Assembly: GCF_014083985.1 (NCBI RefSeq)
Contig: NZ_CP046907.1
Location: forward strand, 504,501 to 568,500
Reading direction: 5' to 3'
DNA length: 64,000 bases
Source of the DNA: Streptomyces sp. SCUT-3
Lineage (GTDB): Bacteria; Actinomycetota; Actinomycetes; Streptomycetales; Streptomycetaceae
The position numbers and the translations under genes are program-made. A model generated the notes under the pieces. It made no database searches and was not told the DNA's origin. It saw only the letters and a list, made by a program, of their open reading frames with translations. Shown here one piece after another: positions 59,013 to 64,000 of the stretch; the first letter of the stretch is position 1; every line of letters begins with the position of its first letter.

Positions 59013-60233
59013 TCAACGGTCCATCAGTTCCAGGGCCTTGCGGGCCGCGGGGTGGCGGCGGACCGACTCGGCCAGGGAGGTGGTGCCGCGGGTGATGCCG
59101 GCGAAGACGTTCCAGGCGGGCGGGAAGGTGGTGAGGATCGCGTGCAGCAGTCCCGGCCGCTTGGCGAACACGTTCAGCATGGAGCGGCCCACTCCCATCT
59201 CCGCGCCCAGGCCGGACTTGACCGCGAAGGCGTAGTTGAGCGCCTGCCGGCGGGCCTCGACCGCGTCCTGCGCCTCGGCGACCCGCACCGCCCACTCCCC
59301 CGCCAGGCGGCCCGAGCGCAGCGCGTAGGAGATGCCCTCGCGGGTCCACGGCTCCAGCAGGCCCGCCGCGTCGCCGGCCACCAGTACCCGGCCGCGCGAG
59401 AGCGGGGAGTCGGCGGTCCGGCACTTCGTCAGGTGGCCGGAGGAGACGCGGGGTTCGAAGCCTGCCAGGCCGAGCCGGGCGATGAAGTCGCCGAGGTAGC
59501 GCTTGGTGGCCTCGCCCTGCCCGCGTGCGGCGATGACGCCGACGGTCAGTACGTCGCCCTTGGGGAAGACCCAGCCGTAGGAGCCGGGCAGCGGGCCCCA
59601 GTCGATGAGGACGCGTCCCGCCCAGTCCTCGGCGACCTCCGGCGGCACCGGGATCTCCGATTCCAGGCCCAGGTCGACCTGGCCGAACTCGACCCCGACG
59701 TGCGTGCCGATGCGGCTGGCGCTGCCGTCCGCGCCGACCACGGCGCGGGCCAGGACGGTTTCGCCGTCGGCGGTGGTGACCGCCACGGTGCGGCGGTCGG
59801 GCACCGAGGGGCCGTGCTGCTCGACGCGGGTGACGGTCACTCCCTCGCGCAGCTGCGCCCCGGCCTTGACCGCGGCGTCGACCAGGGCGGCGTCGAACTC
59901 GGGGCGGTTGACCAGCCCGAAGAGCATCTTCTTCGACCGTCTGGTCCGGCCGAGGCGTCCGTCGAGGGTGAAGGTGACCGCGTGCACACGGTCCTTCAGC
60001 GGCAGGGCGAAGCCGGGGGGCAGACAGTCCCTGGAGGGTCCGATGATTCCGCCGCCGCAGGTCTTGTAGCGGGGCAGTTCGGCCTTCTCCAGCAGCAGCA
60101 CCCGGCTCCCGGCGCTCGCGGCGGCGTGGGCGGCCGAGGCCCCTGCGGGCCCGGCGCCGACCACGACGACGTCCCAGACCGGCCGGTCCGCCGCGTTGTC
60201 GTCGCTGTCCTGGCTCACGTGCTCACTGCTCAC
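59013..60233 (-). CDS. Geranylgeranyl reductase family FAD-dependent oxidoreductase
   Basis: 406 residues. The dinucleotide-binding motif is DVVVVGAGPAGASAAHAAAS near residues 20-40, CGGGIIGPS follows at the substrate pocket and VLVAGDAAGLLEPWTREGIS near 300 is the second FAD motif. Actinomycete members reduce isoprenoid chains such as menaquinone or lipid side chains; the substrate is not evident. GTG at 60233 (AAGGA upstream) or 60218. It is divergent from the M20 peptidase; no isoprenoid gene is adjacent. Confidence 0.87.
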   Translation of the reverse strand: MSSEHVSQDSDDNAADRPVWDVVVVGAGPAGASAAHAAASAGSRVLLLEKAELPRYKTCGGGIIGPSRDCLPPGFALPLKDRVHAVTFTLDGRLGRTRRSKKMLFGLVNRPEFDAALVDAAVKAGAQLREGVTVTRVEQHGPSVPDRRTVAVTTADGETVLARAVVGADGSASRIGTHVGVEFGQVDLGLESEIPVPPEVAEDWAGRVLIDWGPLPGSYGWVFPKGDVLTVGVIAARGQGEATKRYLGDFIARLGLAGFEPRVSSGHLTKCRTADSPLSRGRVLVAGDAAGLLEPWTREGISYALRSGRLAGEWAVRVAEAQDAVEARRQALNYAFAVKSGLGAEMGVGRSMLNVFAKRPGLLHAILTTFPPAWNVFAGITRGTTSLAESVRRHPAARKALELMDR

Positions 60234-60387
60234 GGCTGGCGTTCCTTCGCGTCGGTCCTGGTTCGGGCCCCTATCCTGCCGCGCCTCCAACGCTCCGCAA
60301 TCCCTGGGGGTTCCTCCCCGCCCGTACGATGGCCGGCGCGGGCCCGCGCGACGAGGCCGGGTCCCACGAGCCCGAAGGAGAGCTTCG

Positions 60388-61770
60388 TTGACCCGTCCCA
60401 CCCCTCCCACGCCCGCCGAAGCCGTCCGCGCCCTGATGCCGCGCGCCAGGGAGGAGCTGGCCGAACTGGTGTCCCACCGTTCGGTGGCCGACCCCCGGCA
60501 GTTCCCTCCGGAGGAGTGCGACAAGGCGGCCCGGTGGATCGCCGACGCGCTGGAGGCCGAGGGGTTCTCCGACGTGGCCCTGCTGGACACCCCCGACGGC
60601 ACCCGGTCCGTCTACGGGCACCTGCCGGCGCCCGAGGGCGCCCCGACCGTTCTGCTGTACGCGCACTACGACGTGCAGCCGCCGCTGGACGAGGCGGCCT
60701 GGACCAGCCCGCCGTTCGAGCTGACCGAGCGGGACGGCCGCTGGTACGGGCGCGGCGCCGCCGACTGCAAGGGCGGGGTCATCATGCACCTGACCGCCCT
60801 GCGGGCACTGCGGGCGCTCGGCGGGATACCGGTGGGGGTCAAAGTGCTCGTCGAGGGTTCGGAGGAGCAGGGCACCGGCGGTCTGGAGCGGTACGTCGAG
60901 GAGCACCCGCAGGTGGCCGCGGCGGACGCGATCGTGATCGGTGACACCGGCAACTTCCGGCTCGGCCGGCCGACCGTGACGGCCACGCTGCGCGGCATGA
61001 CCATGGTCGAGGTCTCGGTGGCCACGCTGGAGAGCAACCTGCACTCCGGCAGTTTCGGGGGCGCCGCCCCGGACGCGCTCGCCGCCCTGATCCGCATGCT
61101 GGACTCGCTGCGCGACGAGGACGGCGCCACGACCGTCGAGGGCCTCGACCGGGGCAGGGCGTGGGAGGGCCTGGAGTACCCCGAGGCCGACTTCCGCGCC
61201 GACGCGGGGGTGCTCGACGGCGTCGGGCTGGTCGGACGCGGCCCGGTGGCCGACCGGGTGTGGGCACGGCCGGCGGTGACCGTGCTGGGCATCGACTGCC
61301 CGCCGGTCGTGGGCGCGACGCCCTCGGTGCAGGCCGCGGCCCGGGCGCTGGTGAGCCTGCGGGTGGCCCCGGGCACGGACGCCGGGGCCGCGGAGCGGGC
61401 GCTGGTCGCCCACCTGGAGTCGGCCGCCCCGTGGGGGGCGCGGGTGGAGGTCAAGCCGGTGGGCCGCGGGCAGCCGTTCCGCGCGGACACCGCGAGCCCC
61501 GCGTACGAGGCGATGGGGCGGGCCGTGCGGGAGGCGTTCGGCCGGGAGATGGAGGTGGCCGGCCAGGGCGGTTCGATCCCCCTGTGCAACACGCTGGCGG
61601 CCGCCTGCCCGGAGGCGGAGATCCTGCTGATAGGCCTGTCGGAGCCGTCCGCGCGCATTCACGCGGTCGACGAGAGCGTCTCGCCGGAGGAGCTGGAGCG
61701 GCTCTCCCTCGCCGAGGCCCTGTTCCTGCAGGAGTACGCGCGCACCGGCGGGGCCGGGAACGGCGCCTGA
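60388..61770 (+). CDS. M20 family metallopeptidase (dipeptidase)
   Basis: 460 residues. Zinc ligands and catalytic residues of M20: YAHYDVQPPLDEAAW (H, D), GRGAADCKGGVIMH (bridging D), VEGSEEQGTGGLERY (catalytic E and ligand), GDTGNFRLGRPT (D) and ARIHAVDESV (H). The central dimerisation domain carries SNLHSGSFGGAAPD. The length and motifs match actinobacterial dipeptidases. The start is TTG at 60388 with AAGGAG seven bases upstream. Cytoplasmic. Confidence 0.93.
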   Translation: MTRPTPPTPAEAVRALMPRAREELAELVSHRSVADPRQFPPEECDKAARWIADALEAEGFSDVALLDTPDGTRSVYGHLPAPEGAPTVLLYAHYDVQPPLDEAAWTSPPFELTERDGRWYGRGAADCKGGVIMHLTALRALRALGGIPVGVKVLVEGSEEQGTGGLERYVEEHPQVAAADAIVIGDTGNFRLGRPTVTATLRGMTMVEVSVATLESNLHSGSFGGAAPDALAALIRMLDSLRDEDGATTVEGLDRGRAWEGLEYPEADFRADAGVLDGVGLVGRGPVADRVWARPAVTVLGIDCPPVVGATPSVQAAARALVSLRVAPGTDAGAAERALVAHLESAAPWGARVEVKPVGRGQPFRADTASPAYEAMGRAVREAFGREMEVAGQGGSIPLCNTLAAACPEAEILLIGLSEPSARIHAVDESVSPEELERLSLAEALFLQEYARTGGAGNGA

Positions 61771-61775
61771 CTCCT

Positions 61776-61826
61776 CCGTGCCGCACGGGCCCGTGCCCCC
61801 GGGAGGCGCGGGCCCGTGCGGCACGG
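61776..61826. terminator. Bidirectional hairpin terminator
   Basis: CCGTGCCGCACGGGCCCG (61776-61793) and its exact complement at 61809-61826, 18 bp of perfect stem, between the convergent M20 (61770) and chorismate mutase (61853) stops. Confidence 0.85.
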
Positions 61827-61852
61827 CTCGCCGCCCCCCGTGCGCGGCCCGG

Positions 61853-62173
61853 TCAGGAGCGGGCGATCGTCTCGTGGTGGCGGATGACCTCGGCGATGAT
61901 GAAGTTCAGCAGCTTCTCGGCGAAGCCGGGGTCGAGCTTGGCGTTCTCCGCCAGTTCCCGCAGCCGGGCGATCTGGCGGGCCTCGCGGGCGGGGTCGGCC
62001 GGCGGGAGGCGGTGCTCGGCCTTGAGCCGGCCCACCTGCTGGGTGCACTTGAACCGCTCGGCCAGCATGTGGACGACCGCCGCGTCGATGTTGTCGATGC
62101 TGTCGCGGAGCCGGCCGAGTTCGGCCTGCACCTCCGCGTCGATGTCCGGGGTCTCCACGGTCCGGTTCGTCAT
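61853..62173 (-). CDS. Chorismate mutase (AroQ type)
   Basis: 106-residue all-helical chorismate mutase converting chorismate to prephenate. Conserved pieces: LGRLRDSIDNIDAAVVHMLA, then ERFKCTQQVGRLKAEH (Arg and Lys ligands), and FAEKLLNFIIAEVIRHHETI. Intracellular (no signal peptide), so housekeeping phenylalanine/tyrosine synthesis rather than a secreted form. ATG at 62173. Family members of this size are often activated by DAHP synthase, which is not in the window. Confidence 0.9.
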   Translation of the reverse strand: MTNRTVETPDIDAEVQAELGRLRDSIDNIDAAVVHMLAERFKCTQQVGRLKAEHRLPPADPAREARQIARLRELAENAKLDPGFAEKLLNFIIAEVIRHHETIARS

Positions 62174-62326
62174 CGGGGTCTCCGGTCACTGGGTCACGGG
62201 CGCCTGCGGCGACACCGTAACAGCAGGAAGGGGCATGCGGGACGAACCGCCCGCCTGGTGGACAGCGGGGCCGCCGCCGGCCCGTCCCCCGGGCGCGCCG
62301 CCGCCGCCCTCCGTCGGTCTCCCCGT

Positions 62327-62348
62327 GCCCGCCCCCCGGGGGGCGGGC
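62327..62348. other. Palindrome in the 381-bp chorismate mutase/P450 intergenic region
   Basis: GCCCGCCCCCC and its complement, an 11+11-bp perfect palindrome without loop. The region 62174-62554 separates divergent genes and must hold both promoters. An AT-richer stretch (AAGCAAAAGCCGCTTGAGTG, then TTGACC at about 62379) follows the palindrome. No gene or clear -10 was recognised. Confidence 0.45.
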
Positions 62349-62554
62349 GGGTAAGCAAAAGCCGCTTGAGTGAACGAAGTTGACCAGACGTCACTGACGG
62401 GCCGCTTCCGGGCGGAGGGGTGTGCAGCAGGGCCCGGGGCTGGGAGGATCCGGTTACCGGCCGGTTGGTTCCGGCCCCGTCCCCCTCCGGGGCCGCGGCC
62501 GCCGGCCGGCCGCCGGACGGGCACGGGGACGGACAGATGGGGAGACCGAAGACG

Positions 62555-63913
62555 ATGACGACCACCGCACGCGTACCCGGCCCGGCGGGCCTGCCCCTGC
62601 TCGGCTCGATGTTCGACCTGCAGCGGGACTCGCTGGGCACCTACCTGCGCGGCCGGGCCGAGCACGGCGACGTCGTGCGCTTCACCGCCGGGCCCCCAGG
62701 GCTCCGCGCCGAGTTCTACGGGATCTTCTCCGCCAAGGGGGCGCAGCAGGTCCTGGCCGGCGACTCCGCCGTGTTCCGCAAGGACAACCAGTTCTACCAG
62801 GAGATCCGCGAGTCCTTCGGCAACGGCCTGCTCACCAGCCAGGACGAGGACTACCTGCGGCAGCGGCGGCTGGTCCAGCCCCTGTTCACCCGCCGCCGCG
62901 TCGACGGCTACGCCGACGCCCTGTACACCGAGGCCGCGGCAGTCGCCGAGGAGTGGCGCGCCGCCCCCGGCTCGACCGTCGACATGGTCGAGGAGATGAC
63001 CCGCTTCACCCTGCGGGCCGTGTCCCGGATCCTGTTCGGCACGGACATCGACGCCGCGGTGGACGTGGTGCGCCGCAGCTTCCCCGTCATCGGCGAGTAC
63101 GCCCTGCAGCGCGGCCTGGCCCCCTTCCGCCTGCCCCGCACCTGGCCCACGCCCTCCAACCGCGCGGCCGAGGTGGCGCAGGCCGAGCTGTACGCGGTGT
63201 GCGACCGTGTCGTCTCCGAGCGCCTGGCCGCCGGCACCGAGGACCGCGACGACCTGCTGAGCCTGCTGTCCCGGGCGAGGAGCGAGGAGGACGGCAGCCT
63301 CGACGCCGACGAGATCCGCGACCAGGTGCTGATCTTCCTGCTGGCGGGCCACGAGACCACCGCCACCTCGCTGACCTTCGCCCTGCACCTGCTGGGCCAC
63401 CACCCTCAGGAGCAGCGGCGGGCCCACGAGGAGGTCGACCGGGTGCTCGGCGGCCGCCCGCCCGCCGCCTCCGACGTGGACTCCCTCCCCTACCTGACCA
63501 TGGTGCTGAAGGAGGCCATGCGGCTGTACCCGCCGGCCCCGGTGATCGGCCGGCGGCCGGTCCGGGACGTCGAGGTCTGCGGCCACCTCGTCCCGGCCGG
63601 CGCCAACGTCTTCGTCGCCCCGTGGGTGACCCACCGCCACCCGGCCTACTGGGAGGAACCGGAGCGCTTCGACCCCGAGCGCTTCACCCCCGAGCGCGAG
63701 TCGGCCCGTCCGCGCTACGCGTGGTTCCCCTTCGGCGGGGGCCCGCGCGCCTGCATCGGCCAGCACTTCTCGATGCTGGAGTCGGTGCTGGCCCTGGCGA
63801 CGTTCCTGCGGGAGTACGAGCTGGAGTCCCTGGACACCGACGTGCCGCTGAAGCCGGGCATCACCCTCGTCGCCGACGGGCCGGCCAGGGTCCGCCTCAC
63901 GCCGCGCCGGTGA
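62555..63913 (+). CDS. Cytochrome P450
   Basis: 452 residues, soluble (no membrane anchor). I-helix LLAGHETTATSLTFAL near residue 262, K-helix ExxR in VLKEAMRLYPPAPVIG near 325, PERF region EEPERFDPERFTPERE and heme-cysteine loop FPFGGGPRACIGQHFSMLE near 390-408. The PAPVIGRRPVRDV context resembles CYP102/eukaryote-like bacterial P450s. No ferredoxin or reductase gene is visible. ATG at 62555 is preferred (GGGGAG upstream); ATG at 62537 is possible. A 14-bp palindrome ACCGCCCGGGCGGT overlaps the stop and may be the terminator. Confidence 0.92.
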   Translation: MTTTARVPGPAGLPLLGSMFDLQRDSLGTYLRGRAEHGDVVRFTAGPPGLRAEFYGIFSAKGAQQVLAGDSAVFRKDNQFYQEIRESFGNGLLTSQDEDYLRQRRLVQPLFTRRRVDGYADALYTEAAAVAEEWRAAPGSTVDMVEEMTRFTLRAVSRILFGTDIDAAVDVVRRSFPVIGEYALQRGLAPFRLPRTWPTPSNRAAEVAQAELYAVCDRVVSERLAAGTEDRDDLLSLLSRARSEEDGSLDADEIRDQVLIFLLAGHETTATSLTFALHLLGHHPQEQRRAHEEVDRVLGGRPPAASDVDSLPYLTMVLKEAMRLYPPAPVIGRRPVRDVEVCGHLVPAGANVFVAPWVTHRHPAYWEEPERFDPERFTPERESARPRYAWFPFGGGPRACIGQHFSMLESVLALATFLREYELESLDTDVPLKPGITLVADGPARVRLTPRR

Positions 63914-63933
63914 CCGCCCGGGCGGTCCGGCGC

Positions 63934-63965
63934 GGGCGGACGTCGGGTCGGGCGGACGTCGGGTC
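63934..63965. repeat. Two 16-bp direct repeats at the right edge
   Basis: GGGCGGACGTCGGGTC occurs twice in tandem (63934-63949, 63950-63965) after the P450 gene. No gene is supported between 63914 and the window end. Confidence 0.6.
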
Positions 63966-64000
63966 GGCGAGGGGCGCGGCCGGGAGGTGCGGCCGCGGGA

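Overview
The window is very GC-rich (third-position G/C, GTG and TTG starts, 4-bp ATGA/GTGA gene overlaps) and carries actinobacterial families such as DUF6643, Rv1733c-like, TIGR03084, an F420-type oxidoreductase and many PP2C/STAS regulators. It is almost certainly a chromosomal segment of a filamentous actinomycete. A Nocardiopsis/Streptomonospora-like host is a guess. No rRNA or tRNA gene was recognised.

Layout. 1-4.4 kb: the N-terminal part of cas3 (minus strand, running off the left edge), a leader, and a long type I-E CRISPR array of 53 well-formed plus 3 decayed repeats, read left to right. 4.4-6.6 kb: a dhaKLM dihydroxyacetone phosphotransferase operon starting 16 bp after the array. 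6.6-11.5 kb: single genes (DUF418 membrane protein, alpha/beta hydrolase, NUDIX, SDR, methyltransferase) separated by clear hairpin terminators. 11.7-22.7 kb: a minus-strand acyl-CoA catabolic operon (TIGR03084, AtuA-like, carboxyltransferase, biotin carboxylase/BCCP, acyl-CoA dehydrogenase, acyl-CoA ligase, enoyl-CoA hydratase, TetR). Its first five genes carry at least ten single-base deletions in C/G runs as written.

22.9-38.9 kb: two tandem paralogous small proteins (one membrane-anchored), murI, DUF6643, MOSC, an Rv1733c-like protein, a beta-helix/AAA+ fusion, a large membrane protein with a serine-hydrolase motif, a DeoR regulator, GNAT, a double SpoIIAA-like protein, a flavohemoglobin-like protein and a Cds1-like PLP enzyme. 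39.2-45.2 kb: a partner-switching cluster with an RsbW-like kinase, MarR, a GAF/PP2C-type protein, STAS antagonist, cobalamin-binding sensor and PAS-GAF-PP2C phosphatase. 45.4-53.4 kb: ROK regulator, hydrolase/TetR pair with matching operators, photolyase, MarR/MMPL pair and a small membrane protein.

53.5-56.8 kb: an intact IS30-family element with a 3-bp target duplication, then about 1.8 kb without a gene. That stretch holds 276-bp inverted repeats about 0.8 kb apart and the second copy of a palindromic intergenic repeat also seen at 37.6 kb. 56.8-63.9 kb: TetR with two perfect operators, F420-type oxidoreductase, DUF4230, geranylgeranyl-reductase-like flavoprotein, M20 peptidase, chorismate mutase and a cytochrome P450.

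The genes look like separate functional units rather than one pathway. The most system-like groups are the CRISPR locus, the carboxylase operon and the cobalamin-sensor/STAS/PP2C module, with a DNA photolyase about 3.5 kb beyond it.
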